Assembly: GCA_037952775.1 (NCBI GenBank)
Contig: JBANAY010000001.1
Span: forward strand, 558,001-622,000
Direction of reading: 5' to 3'
DNA length: 64,000 nt
Source of the DNA: Clonostachys chloroleuca
Lineage: Eukaryota; Ascomycota; Sordariomycetes; Hypocreales; Bionectriaceae
Part shown: positions 34,801 to 46,041 of the stretch, piece by piece
Layout: every line of letters begins with the position of its first letter
How positions within the stretch are numbered: position 1 is the first letter of the stretch
Made by a program: the position numbers and the translations under genes
Notes under the pieces: model-generated
Told to the model about the DNA's origin: nothing
The model's input: only the letters and a program-made list of their open reading frames with translations
Databases searched by the model: none

Positions 34801-37800
34801 GTTCGCTTCCACGAAGCAGTGACTGCGATGTGCTTCAGTCGTGTTAAGACCGGTCGGGCTGCTCTGAAACTCAACACCAACGCTGAGAATATCTTCGTTG
34901 ATACTTTGTTCGAGGTCGGCCCTCACGGGGCTATGCGCAGCGCCGTAAAGGAGACTTTAGCTAGCCGCGTGAACGCCTCTCATTACAAGTATCTCCCCGT
35001 TCTGGACCGAAGCAACCCCGGCTTGACCACAATCCTCAAAGCAGTAGGCTTTGCTGCATCGCAGGGTCTCAAGGTCGATCTTGAAGCTGTGAACCGGCAA
35101 AAAGAAGGCCCTAGGCCCGAAATGCTTGTCGATCTTCCTCCATACTCCTTCAATCATACTGATCGAAACATGTTCGAGAGTCGTCTGAGCAAGAATTACC
35201 GGCTCCGAAAACATAACCGTCTTGACCTTCTTGGTGCTCCAGTTCCTGATTGGAATGATGAGTTCCCACGTTGGAGGAATATGCTCCGCACCACGGAGCA
35301 GCCTTGGCTGAAGGATCATGTCATCACGGACCTTGTCATCCTTCCTGGTGTCGGATATCTAACCGCTGTAGTGGAAGCATCCCTCCAGCTCGCCGACCCC
35401 AGTCAAAAGGTCGCCGGATTGAGGCTCAAAGAGGTGTCTCTGAAACGAGCTCTCATAATCCCTGAAGGAAAAGAGGGCGTGGAGGTCATCTTGTCCTTCA
35501 CACGAATGGATGAGGCCAGTCTGCAGGGGTCAGCAATCTGGAAGCGCTTCAATATGTCAAGCTACGATGCCATCAATGAAGATTGGGTCGAACACTGTAC
35601 CGGTTATGTGGCCACAGACTACGAAACCGCGAACAATCCTATAGACGAAGGATTGGAGGCTCGAGAAGAGAAAACCCAGCTGGCCAAGCATCTTGCAGCA
35701 GCCAGGGAAACATGTTCAGTTCCACTAGACATGAACAAAACATACGAAGACTGGGTCAATGCTGGTATCGGACTCGGACCTCTCTTCAGAAATCTGTCTG
35801 ATGTGAGGTGCACACCGGATATGTCAAGAGAGGCATACGGAATTGTTACCGTTCCGGATGTGCAGGAAACTATGCCGAGCAAGTTTTTACACCCTCATCT
35901 AATCCAACCTACTACTATGGATGCCTTCATGCATCTCTTCATCGTCTCTGTCGTCGATGGGAATAAGCGAAAAACACTTGATCGTGCCATAGTTCCAACT
36001 TTGTTGAAGGAGGTTTGGATTTCAGCGAAGGTTGGCAAAGCTCCAGGAGAAAAGTTTGTTGGGCATGGAAAGTCCACACTCTTGGCATACGACAAATTCG
36101 AAAGTGAAGTCACTATCTGGGACGAGTCCAGCGAAGAACCTCTGTTCACGGTTAGAGGAATCCGCAGCTCTCCTCTTGACTCGGCCGAGAGTTCCAAGAA
36201 GGAACGGAAGCTGTGTCACAACGTTATCACTCCTCTTGATCCAGACCTCCTCACGAAGGAAGCCCTTGATGTGACTAGCCTTGAACCTCACGACAAGACA
36301 ATTGCGTATAAAGCTTGGATCGAGAAGTGGCAGTTGGCCACAGTATTAAGGGTCACAGATGCACTTCAAGAGGTTCATGATTCTGGCTTCGGCATTAATG
36401 CCATCGAAGGTCATTTCGTTCGCTACTACGAGTGGATGAAGCAAGTCAAGGCTTGGTTGGACAATGACGAAGTGCGACTCCTAAAATTGAGCAAGTGGCA
36501 GGAGTACAACGCCGATCAAGCACTCAAGGAGGCACTTTATGCCGAAGTTGACAATGACGGGCCAATGGGGAAGCTTGCCATGCGAATGGGGTCCAACATT
36601 GTCAAAGTTCTGAAGAAGGAAGTCGATCCTCTGCATCTCATGTTTGGCATTGACGACTTGCTGGATCGCGTATACTCAGACCTTGTGGCACTTGGCGATC
36701 TACCAACATATAATCGCGCTTTCCTCCATGCAATTAAGGAAAGCTCAACCAATCTTCACATTCTTGAGGTTGGCGCCGGTGTTGGAAGTTCGACCGTGCC
36801 GGTCCTTGAAGCTCTTGCACCGCTATGTGGCGACAATAAGGACGCCTTGAGCCTCGATGACTTGCGAATTTCGAAATATACCTTTACTGATATCTCGGCT
36901 AGATTCTTCGACAAAGCAAAGGATAAATTCAAAGCTCACGAATCCATCATGGAATTCAAGACTTTCAATATCGAAACTGGTGGCGATAAACAAGGTCTTG
37001 CCCTAGGCTCATACGACTACGTATTTGCTGGAAATGTCGTGCATGCTACGCAGGACTTACGAAAGACGCTTTCTAATCTGCAAAAGATGCTGAAGCCTGG
37101 TGGTAAACTTGTCCTCCAAGAGGGCGTCAGACACGATGACTTTGGATGGAGCATCGCCTTCGGGCAACTACCAGGATGGTGGCTCGCCGTTGAACCTGAG
37201 AGAAAGTGGAGTCCGTGGATTCCAATCCCCTTGTGGGATACTATGCTGAAAGACGCTGGTTTTGGAGGTGTCGAGCTCAACCTAGCAGATAGGCATGACC
37301 CTGACTTGCATTCACAGTCTGTTATCGTGGCATGTGCAGAGAAGGTCGAGTCCTCTCCCCAGTGGGAGAAGGTCTTCATCATCAACTCATCTCGGGAGGA
37401 GGGCGGTTTTGCTTCGAAACTGCGTGATTACCTCACTCAGAACCTGAAGCTTTCAGACTGCACAGTGCTCCACTACCTTGACATTTCCAATACAGATGTG
37501 AGCCAGAGTGTCTGTCTCTCCGTCATAGAGCTAGAGAAGCAGATCCTGTCAAGCCCATCTGAGGAGGATTTCGTTAATATCAGGCAACTTCTGATAACCA
37601 GCGGTGCCCTGCTTTGGATTACCGGTGATACGGTAGCTCATCCTCATCTCAATATGATTACGGGCCTTATTCGTACGGTAAGATGGGAACGTGATATTGA
37701 GGAGGCCAACCTCGCAATCCTTTCTATCCAGGAGCCTGCACTACAAGAAGACCAACTGCTATCCTCTCTGGCTCGGCTCTTCAATCAGCAATTCATTCAA

Positions 37801-40350
37801 CATCTACCTCAGGAAAAGGCCAACAGTGAATTTACTCTCACTTCTATCGGTAGCTTCCGCACCAACCGTCTGGTGGATGCTGATGTTGCCAACGAATATT
37901 TGACATCTCGCTTGAGAAGCCCCCTTCCTATCCAGCAGCGCCTTAGCGATGCAGGTCGCCCATTGAAACTTGCTACATCATCTCCAGGACAATTAGACAA
38001 GCTCGAATGGGTCACTGACGAGCTGCATGACAAGCCTCTGGGAAACACAGAGGTTGAGATTGATATCAAGGCTGTGGGTCTTAACTTCCGAGACTTACTT
38101 GTAGCTATGGGTGAATATATGGCTACAAGCATGGGATTTGAGGCAACCGGTATGTGGAATCTTTTTTAATTCCCTAATCCACAACTAGTTTCCGAATTTT
38201 GGCTAATTTTGTATTCTGTAGGTATCGTCACACGTGTTGGGGCTGGGGTTACTCGTATACAGACCGGAGACAGAGTAGCCTTCATGTGCAGCATCGCCGA
38301 GGCGGGATGCTTCCAGACCTACGGCAGAACCGAAGAGAGAACTACCGTCAAAATTCCCGACAGTGTGAGCTTTCAGGCTGCTGCGGGTCTGCTCTGCGTC
38401 TATTGTACTGTCATGTATGGTCTTGAAATTGCTGCCGGGCTCCAAAAAGGAGAGACCATCCTCATTCATGCAGCAGCCGGAGGTGTTGGCCAAGCGGCGA
38501 TACATTATGCCAAATATGTTGGCGCAGAGATTTATGCCACTGTTTCCACCCCTGAAAAGAGAGAGGTAAGCAATAGTTTTCATGATAGCTGAATCGTTGA
38601 GCGATGCACGTAAGTCATTCTAACAAAAACGAATAGCTACTAATCAACGAGTACGATATCCCCAACGAACGGATCTTTAGTAGCCGAGATGCCACCTTCG
38701 TGAAGGGAATCAAGAGGGCAACAAACAACCGTGGCGTAGACGTTGTTCTCAATTCGCTGGCAGGCGAGGTAAGGCAGTCAGAAACCTATCATAATATCCG
38801 CACGCTAACTGAGCTACCAGTTATACCGTCGCTCATGGGACCTTGTAGCTCCTTTGGGTCGATTCGTGGAGATAGGAAAGAAGGACGCTCAGTTGAACGG
38901 TCGTGTCAGCCTCGAACCTTTCCTCCGCAACGTCACGATGACCAGTGTTGAGCTCCCGACCGTTATGCGCCACAAGCCTAACGTTGCGCTCAACCTTATG
39001 GAGAGAACGATGCAGCTTTTCAGCGAGGGCCACATTGGAGAGGCAAAGCCTACCAAGGTCATGTCCTTCTCAGAAATATCTGACGGATTCCGAGTACTGC
39101 AATCCGGAAGGGGTATTGGCAAGATGGTTTTTGTGCCTCGATCAGATGATCTTTTGCCCATTGTACCGCTCCAACCTCCTCCGTGTGAGCTCAGTGCCGA
39201 TGCCACATACATCCTAGCAGGTGGTCTAGGCGGAATTGGCCGAAGCTTGGCGAGATGGATGGCAGACAAGGGCGCTAAACATCTCGTTTTTCTGTCCCGA
39301 AGTGGTCAGATAAAGGGAGATGCAGAAGACATGGTTGCTGAACTGAAGCAGAAAGGTTGTGAGTCTCATGTCATGAAATGTGACACTAGCGATGCCGCGC
39401 GGATGAAAGAGGTGCTGGATGAGTGCCAGAGAACTCTGCCACCTATCAAGGGCTGCATCCAAGGCTCTATGGTCCTAAACGATAGGATGTTTGAGAATAT
39501 GTCGCATGAGACATACATGAGTGCCGTACGACCCAAGGTTCACGGCTCCTGGAACCTCCATAATCTTTTGCCTCGGGATATGGACTTCTTCGTCCTGCTA
39601 TCATCAGCTGCAGGAACGATCGGCAACAGATCTCAAGCAAACTACAATGCCGGCAACGTCTTCCAAGATGCCTTGGCAAGACACCGCATTACCAACAATC
39701 TTCCATGCTCTGTTCTCGATCTCGGTACCGTCCTCGGTGTGGGCTACGTTGCCGAGCATCAGAATGCAGACATGATGTCGAAGATCTCAGGTGCGGTACA
39801 CGAAGCAATCCGTGAAGAGGAGGTCCAACACTTAGTGGAATATCTCATGGATCCTCGCTCTAAATTGACCCCTACCACAGGCCACTTGGTTTCTGGTGTC
39901 ACTCCGGCTGCCAACTTCCGTCAGGCGGGCATGCCAGTGCCGACTTATCTTTCCAATCCAATATTCACCCATCTTCGCGCTGAGAACCACGCCGGATCAG
40001 GAACTTCAGATCGTCCAGGCTCTGACGGCATGCTGAAGATACAGGCTCAGCTGGCTAGCGCGACAACGGTGGAAGAAGCAGCCGCGGCAGCCCTGGAAGC
40101 TATGCGAACAAAGCTCTCTGCACTGTTGGCGACACCAATCGACAACATCAACCCATCCAAGTCGGTCAGTTCCAACGGAATTGACAGTTTGATTGCAATG
40201 GAGTTCCGTACTTTCCTTGTCAAGACCTTGGGAGCCGATATCCCACTTTTAGACATCACAGGAACTGCCAGTGTCACAGCTTTGAGTGTCAAGGTTGCGA
40301 GTACCAGTAAGATAACTCAAATCCAGGTCCAGGAGTCAAGCAAGCCTTGA
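31894..40350 (+). CDS. Highly reducing type I polyketide synthase (KS-AT-DH-cMT-ER-KR-ACP)
   Basis: Eight exons: 31894-32163, 32214-32358, 32434-32702, 32752-33239, 33309-38149, 38222-38565, 38637-38768 and 38821-40350; 2,672 aa, all introns 49-75 bp with GT-AG ends. Domains and key residues: KS with DTACSSS (Cys207), HGTGT (His342) and KSAIGHTEG (His382); AT with GHSSGE (Ser723); DH with WLKDH (His1061) and TTMDAF (Asp1262); C-methyltransferase with [10 protein letters not shown] (about 1543-1552); ER with [11 protein letters not shown] (2087-2097); KR with GGLGGIG and SQANYNAG (Tyr2438); ACP with GIDSL (Ser2619). Every catalytic residue I can identify is present, so the enzyme looks active. 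It should build a reduced, C-methylated chain. It ends after the ACP, so release needs a partner in trans. Product unknown. Confidence 0.97.
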
Positions 40351-40514
40351 TCAGGTGGGAAGTTCTCAAAGGCTAGTTATGGTCAATCCGAGCTGGTTTT
40401 GAGCTGCTGCGGTCCCAGGATGAGGCTATATTCAATTCTTGACTATAGAATAGCCTAGAAAGGGCATTGAACTATATAGTCTGTAATAAGGGATAAGATA
40501 GGGTTAAGTAAGGA

Positions 40515-40545
40515 AGGTTAATTAGATTAACTGCTTAATTAACCT
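40515..40545. repeat. Inverted repeat 165 bp past the PKS stop
   Basis: AGGTTAATTA (40515-40524) and its exact complement TAATTAACCT (40536-40545) flank an 11-base loop. The hairpin could lie in the PKS 3' UTR or be the end of a decayed small transposon. Confidence 0.6.
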
Positions 40546-41113
40546 CTCTGGGGGTTCCGGGGGTTATTTCTAGTTACGGTTGCCGTTATATGACCTTATT
40601 TTTATCCTTGACAAAAGAGGTATATTTATGGCTTTTGAAGTACGAATTACACGATCCCACGCTCCAACTATAGCTGTAGCTAAGGGAAGAGCTCCTGGTG
40701 TCCCCCGCATCAATTCCTGATTCCCACTGAGTGGTCACTTGACCGGATTTGTACATAGGCTCAGGCCTCATCGGCGGGTGATTCAGAGGTCTTGGTGTGG
40801 TAGAAGGATGTCCTAGAGAACTGAGGGGGGCGAGGCGGATTGCCGTGCGCGGTGTCGGTGGAATGTGGCTCTTTCGGGAGTGTTATAGCCCATGGAGTAA
40901 TAATACCAAGGGGTGGACTGAGGTTCGCACAAGCCAGAAGCACTTCCACAGGGGCAAGGGGTTAAGCAGTAGAATTGCCCTACTAGGAAAAAGTAAGCTT
41001 CCAAACTTACCTACTAAAAAAAGAAAGTAATGTGGAAAGCCTAATTTTACTTGCAAGCTAGGAAAGTAAAGCAATCTCACAAACATTCATAGGCTTTGGT
41101 AATGCCTACGTGA

Positions 41114-41120
41114 TATATAG
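41114..41120 (+). promoter_or_regulatory. TATA-like box
   Basis: TATATAG lies 101 bp upstream of the amidohydrolase ATG at 41221, a plausible distance for a fungal core promoter. Confidence 0.4.
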
Positions 41121-41220
41121 ATGAGCTGCAGCGCAACGGCGACATAATCCCCAGCTATTTTTGCTAGTGTACGATAGGCACAAGAACTCGGACTCCTTGC
41201 CGAGTAGCATCTAAATCGCC

Positions 41221-42642
41221 ATGTCGGAATCAAACATTGAATACACTTTGATCAAGGATGTCACCGTCATTACGATGGATCCAGAGTTAGGGGTATTGAC
41301 CGAAAGCGATGTACTGCTCAAGGGGCAATACATCGAAGCCATCGGGAAGAACCTGACGGCGCCTTCAGATGGTCATGTTGAAGTGATTACCGTCTCACAT
41401 GGCATTGTGACACCAGGCTTTATCGATGGCCATCACCACATGTGGCAGCAGTTGATCAGGGGTGTCTGCCTCGACTGGTCCCTGTTGGATTACCTCGTCG
41501 CCATTCGCAACGTCTATGGAAGCGTTTTCACGGCAGAAGACACTGAGTTTTCTTACTACATTGCGGGTTTGGATCTGATCAACAACGGCATCACATGCGT
41601 TCTAGAGCATGGCCATATCATGAACTCGCCGCAGCACGCTGATGCCGCTATCAAGGGCTTGAAGAACTCGGCCATTCGTGGATGCTTTTGCTACGGGTTT
41701 TACGAGAATCCCCAGATCGACAATAACTGTACTGTTTTGGCGGGGTTCGACCACAGGAAACGAGTGGCGGATGCCCGACGCGTGAGACGGGAGCACTTCC
41801 AGAGCAACGATCCAGCACAGGAGCTGCTTACTTTCGGCATCGCACCAACAGAGCCAGAAGTAGAGCCGATAGCGGACACGATCGATCAAATTACGTTCGC
41901 GCGCGAGATTGGCGCCAGGCTCATAACCATGCATGTTGCCATGGGTCCGTACGATACAAATCACAACCAAGTCGTCCAGCAGCTCGCGGACAAAGACCTC
42001 CTGGGGCCAGACCTTGCCTTTAGCCATGGCGCATCACTGACGGATGAAGAGCTCGGAGCAATGCAACTTGCCGGCGCTGGTCTGGTGGGCACGCCGGATA
42101 CTGAGTTGCAGATGGGCATGGGATTCCCTGCAGTGTTCCGAGCTGCAGACAAAGGTTGCAAGGCGGGCCTCGGTATCGATATCACGTCAAACCAGAACAA
42201 CAGCTTCATCACTCAGATGAGGCTGGCCCTCCAGGCACAAAGAGCACTTGATAACGAAAAGAGCATACCTTTCAAGATTGCGCGGAAGACCCACGAAGTG
42301 CTGCGGATAGGAACCATGGGAGGGGCGGAGGTCATGGGGATGAGCCACCTCGTCGGATCAATCACCGTCGGCAAGAAAGCAGACTTGAACATCTTTCAGT
42401 GTGACGACATAAGCACTATGCCTGTCATTGATCCCACCGGCACCGTGGTTTTTCAAGCTTCTACATCAAATATCGATACCGTCATTGTCGATGGCAGAGT
42501 ACTCAAGAGGAACGGACAATTGGTTGGTGTTGATTGGCCACGGCTGAGAGAAGAACTGATTTCCCGAACGCAGAGAATTGAGAGTGCTGCATCCAAAATA
42601 GACTCAGCTATCAACTCGGAGAAATGGAAACGCCACCTTTGA
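41221..42642 (+). CDS. Metal-dependent amidohydrolase (ATZ/TRZ, cytosine/guanine deaminase-like)
   Basis: Single exon, 473 aa. After a beta-sandwich start, TPGFIDGHHHMWQQ (residues 64-77) gives the first metal His pair of the amidohydrolase barrel. LEHGHIMNSPQHADA, MHVAMGP (His) and LAFSHGASLTDEE (His) follow, and GLGIDITSNQ holds the likely metal Asp. The C-terminus returns to the sandwich with ITVGKKADLNIFQ and VIVDGRVLKRNG, as in the subtype I family that includes guanine deaminase and chlorohydrolases. It should hydrolyse a ring or amino substituent using Zn or Fe. It lies 870 bp after the PKS on the same strand; co-function is possible but unproven. Confidence 0.92.
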   Translation: MSESNIEYTLIKDVTVITMDPELGVLTESDVLLKGQYIEAIGKNLTAPSDGHVEVITVSHGIVTPGFIDGHHHMWQQLIRGVCLDWSLLDYLVAIRNVYGSVFTAEDTEFSYYIAGLDLINNGITCVLEHGHIMNSPQHADAAIKGLKNSAIRGCFCYGFYENPQIDNNCTVLAGFDHRKRVADARRVRREHFQSNDPAQELLTFGIAPTEPEVEPIADTIDQITFAREIGARLITMHVAMGPYDTNHNQVVQQLADKDLLGPDLAFSHGASLTDEELGAMQLAGAGLVGTPDTELQMGMGFPAVFRAADKGCKAGLGIDITSNQNNSFITQMRLALQAQRALDNEKSIPFKIARKTHEVLRIGTMGGAEVMGMSHLVGSITVGKKADLNIFQCDDISTMPVIDPTGTVVFQASTSNIDTVIVDGRVLKRNGQLVGVDWPRLREELISRTQRIESAASKIDSAINSEKWKRHL

Positions 42643-44320
42643 GGGAGCTGATATCATATACATTACTAGTCTGCACAGTAGACGTGCCAATGTACGAGCT
42701 TCTAGCTGTCAGGTATCTTAACTACTAAATGATTCTGCCGTGACCAATGTCAAATACACGAGGCGCCACGACGGGCTAGGGTCGATTTCAAACACTGCTG
42801 GAGGCCGCCTTCAACCGTTGCTTCGACGGTCCAGACAGATGCTGTTGTAGACGCCTCGGGCGAAGACGACATGGACATCATTAATTTGACACCGAGACGG
42901 TAGCAATCCACAAGAAGAGATTCTCCACCAGCCGGTAATCTATCTAGGGAGGGTAATGGCGTTCAGAACAAGGTGATAAAGGAAACTCGGGATCTGGACT
43001 ACTTAGTGCTAGATCAAAATGCAGCTGTTGTCTACTAGTGAGTTGATCTGGTGTATCCCACTATAGGAAGCCGCTGACAGCATACCATTAGTCAAACTAA
43101 GAAGAATTCAAGCAATCATAGTGTATTTCCACGATACGTGGCAAAACGAGAGCATCGCAAGCCGTAAGCTACTGCACGCACCTTACATAAAAAGAATCCA
43201 TCCGCCAATGAAGAAGCAGATAACAACTTAGATTACATTCAAACATCAAGACCAAAGATCATCAAGGGGTCCACTCAAGCACTTGCGTCTGGCTTTACAT
43301 TGACTAAAAGCCTATCTATATTAACTTGGCTAGGCTCTAACATGACACGCTGGGACTACGGTTATCAGGAAGATGTAAGCTCCTGCGATGACGACGTTCT
43401 CCTTTAATATGATTGCCTCTGTAGCTGTGATGACGATCCTGTCGATCTTGCTAACGGCAGGCGCATATATGATATCTTCCAACATTTAGCCAACAACAGA
43501 GGATGTTGCTGATACAGTGTTGGAAGTATTCCAACTGGGATGTCAAAGGCTCAAGAAATGTCAGGGAATTGTCGCTGTTACGCGGCGGACTTTGGTGCCG
43601 AAGAATTCAGTGAACCTCTCTTGCTAAAATACTAGCCATCATCACGATTGATCTCTCGTTTCTTGAACACAAATTGCATACTAGCGGGTTCCAAGGCATC
43701 AGGCTCAGTCTTGTGACTGCATCGCTTTCTCAATTACGTCAACCCCTACAGGCGAAAGAAGACACAGTAAAAGTGCTTTTACTGAAAGACTTTTTCCGTC
43801 TTACATCACAGATAATATTAAGGAATGAGAGTTCGAGTATCAAGTAGAAAACAGCAAAGAAAGACCCCAGACCCGACATCTCAACACAATGAATACGAAG
43901 TCACAGGTAATACTACATCCTAGATACTACATAATATGTCAAAACTATATCATAGGTAATCAGCACTGTATCTTTAGTGCTGATCAGATCCTAATTCAAA
44001 TGCTACGCCGCTTGTTCCAACGTGACATTTAACCCTCCTGACCTATTATGGGCCTTTTTTTGCCTAAAGAAAACCAGCCAATTGCCACATTGAGTGCACA
44101 AGGGCCGAGAGTATTTGTCAGATGCAGTTTAAGGCAACCCACAAATTACGCTTGGCGATGTTGCTATACTTATACGAATTACTGAGCCTGTGCGCAAGAA
44201 CACGTCTGTGTGCGTTGATCGGCATTGACATCTATATAAGGTAGCTTGATAGCCCGTAACCTAGGACAACTCTTCCTGACAACTACACCATCAACAGCTA
44301 AGTCATCTTCCGCTCTCATC
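42643..44320. other. 1.7-kb intergenic region
   Basis: No gene seen on either strand; mostly short stop-rich frames. The last 100 bp contain the core promoter of the esterase gene. Confidence 0.5.
44233..44240 (+). promoter_or_regulatory. TATA box of the esterase gene
   Basis: TATATAAG lies 81 bp upstream of the ATG at 44321, in the expected position and orientation. Confidence 0.55.
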
Positions 44321-45313
44321 ATGATTTTCAAGACTGCCTCTGCGCTTCTGCTCTGCGCCTCCGCGCTCCTCCCCGCCGGGATCAACGCCCATCCTGAAAT
44401 TCGGAAGACTTCCGGTTGTGGACTAACATACGACTTTGCCGGCGAATCCCGCGAGGTGACTTTCAAGAGCGGCGGCCGTGATCGCACCTACCGGTTCCAT
44501 CTGCCTTCCAACTACGATCCGCAGAAGGCCTATCCGGTGGTGATGGGCTTCCACGGCCGCGGCGGAAGCCCCGCTGGTTTTGAATCAACCACCGGGTTTT
44601 CCAACGAAAAAGCATACCCAAATATCATCGCGGCCTATCCAGCTGGCGTCAATGTGAGTAAACCCCCCTTTCCGACGATGACATAAAGTCAAAACCATGG
44701 CGGCAAGAAAAAAATCCATGCATCTAACTTCATACAACAGAAAAGTTGGGAGGGTCCATCGTACGCCGTCCCCGGCGTGAGCGACCTCCAATTCACCACC
44801 GACCTTGTGAACCGCATGAAGAGCAAGTTCTGCCTCGACGAGGCACGAATCTACGCCGCGGGTCACTCCAACGGTGGAGGCTTTGTCAACACCCTGGCTT
44901 GCTCGAACGCCCACGGAAAGCACTTTGCCGCCTTCGCTGGGGCCGCCTCGGCGCTTTACACTGATTTGACTGGCGATGCCAACTGCAACCCGTATAAGTC
45001 CCCTCTGCCCATCCTGGAGTCGCATGGTACAGCGGACACAACGATTCCGTACAATGGGGGGAACGGCGCCGGAGGCAAGCTTCCTGCCATTCCGGAGTGG
45101 CTGTCTCGCTGGGCGAGGAGAAACAAATGCGTGGATCCTGTCGCAACAAAACTTGCAGACGGAATCACAGAGCAAAGTTGGACATGCGGTGGTATCAAGG
45201 GCTTGCAACGCCATATCAAGTATGAGGGACTGAACCATGACTACCCAGGAGGGAGCTCCAAGGTTCCTATCTCCCCAAGAATGATGGCATTCTTCAATGA
45301 CCACAAAAAGTAG
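44321..45313 (+). CDS. Secreted CE1-type esterase (feruloyl / acetylxylan esterase-like)
   Basis: Two exons, 44321-44653 and 44741-45313, with an 87-bp intron (GTGAGT...CAACAG), phase 0; 301 aa. A signal peptide ends near ...PAGINA (residue 23). The mature protein has the fungal LpqC/PHB-depolymerase-like fold of CE1: YPVVMGFHGRGGSP (oxyanion region), YAAGHSNGGG with nucleophile Ser154, ILESHGTADTTIPY (Asp) and LNHDYPGG (His). Enzymes of this type remove ferulate or acetate from plant cell-wall xylan outside the cell. Six or more Cys suggest disulphides. An ATG further upstream is absent in frame. Confidence 0.93.
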
Positions 45314-45705
45314 TTGGGCTATTGTGTTTAGCAGTCTAGTAGAAGATGTTACGATCATAGAAAAGGGAAGCCGGGAGCTAAGGCTTGGTTTCTTCTCCAG
45401 ATCGAGGCTCATACAGTCTTATTACATATACCTGCGCCTGGCAATTACTTATATATCTGCTTTGAAAAGCTAATCGATCTAGTAAAAAGAAGCACCAAAA
45501 GATGCGTGACCAAAATTAGCACATTGTGATTCTATCTTGTCAGTAAAATAAATAAATATATTCATCGGTTCAATGTTCGTTTAATTCCAACTATACACGC
45601 CGGCCTCGTAAGCTCGTGATTCCTATCCCAAATGCTGAGTCCAGAACCCAATTCAATTCTAACAATAATTCATAAACCACATGACAGAGCACCCGGGTCT
45701 TCACT
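45314..45705. other. Intergenic region between convergent genes
   Basis: Shared 3' flank of the esterase and the Cys-rich protein gene. AT-rich; no gene seen. Confidence 0.45.
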
Positions 45706-46041
45706 CTATTTGATCTCGTTTTGTTGCTGCTCTGCGTAGCCGGGAACGTTCGCCAGCAGCGTGCAGCCTCCGCTGTAGCATATTTGGCCGGCTGGACAGG
45801 CCTTGCGGCATGTGGGAACGCGGACCTTGAGCTCGCCCACTGACTCTTGGTAGCCGGGCACATTGGCCTTGGGTGTGCATTTCCCTCTGAAGCAGATGCT
45901 GCCGTCTAGACAGGCCATGCGGCAGGTTGGGACCATGGGCTGTCGGGCTTCGAGGTTGGAGTCGTCGGGCGTGGGGTTGGCCGAGGCCAGCTGGGAGAGG
46001 CCAAGCATGGCGCTCAGGAGGAAAGTCTTGCCGAAGAGCAT
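45706..46041 (-). CDS. Small secreted Cys-rich protein with two tandem four-Cys modules
   Basis: Single exon, 111 aa from ATG 46041 (an alternative ATG-less extension upstream is rejected because the signal peptide begins here). The signal peptide MLFGKTFLLSAMLGLSQLASA is followed by a short linker and two copies of VPTCRxACxxGxICxxGxCTxxANVPGY at about residues 38-65 and 76-103. Both have identical spacing C-X3-C-X5-C-X4-C, so each could form two disulphides. The linker between copies is ten residues. No family is recognised. Size, secretion and Cys content resemble candidate effectors or antimicrobial-like proteins, but function is unknown. It converges on the esterase gene. Confidence 0.85.
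   Translation of the reverse strand: MLFGKTFLLSAMLGLSQLASANPTPDDSNLEARQPMVPTCRMACLDGSICFRGKCTPKANVPGYQESVGELKVRVPTCRKACPAGQICYSGGCTLLANVPGYAEQQQNEIK

Larger units (their letters stand above)
40351..41220. other. Intergenic region between PKS and amidohydrolase
   Basis: Holds a 10-bp stem hairpin after the PKS, AT-rich sequence with repeated AAGTAA/TTACTT words at about 40990-41070, and a TATA-like box before the amidohydrolase. No gene seen. Confidence 0.5.

Noticed and set aside
38150..38221. Apparent stop of the PKS within the ER domain
   Set aside because: A 72-bp intron with GT-AG ends removes it, and the ER sequence continues in frame.
40501..40510. Possible telomere-like repeat (GGGTTAAG)
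   Set aside because: Single occurrence, not tandem, so no evidence of an interstitial telomere.
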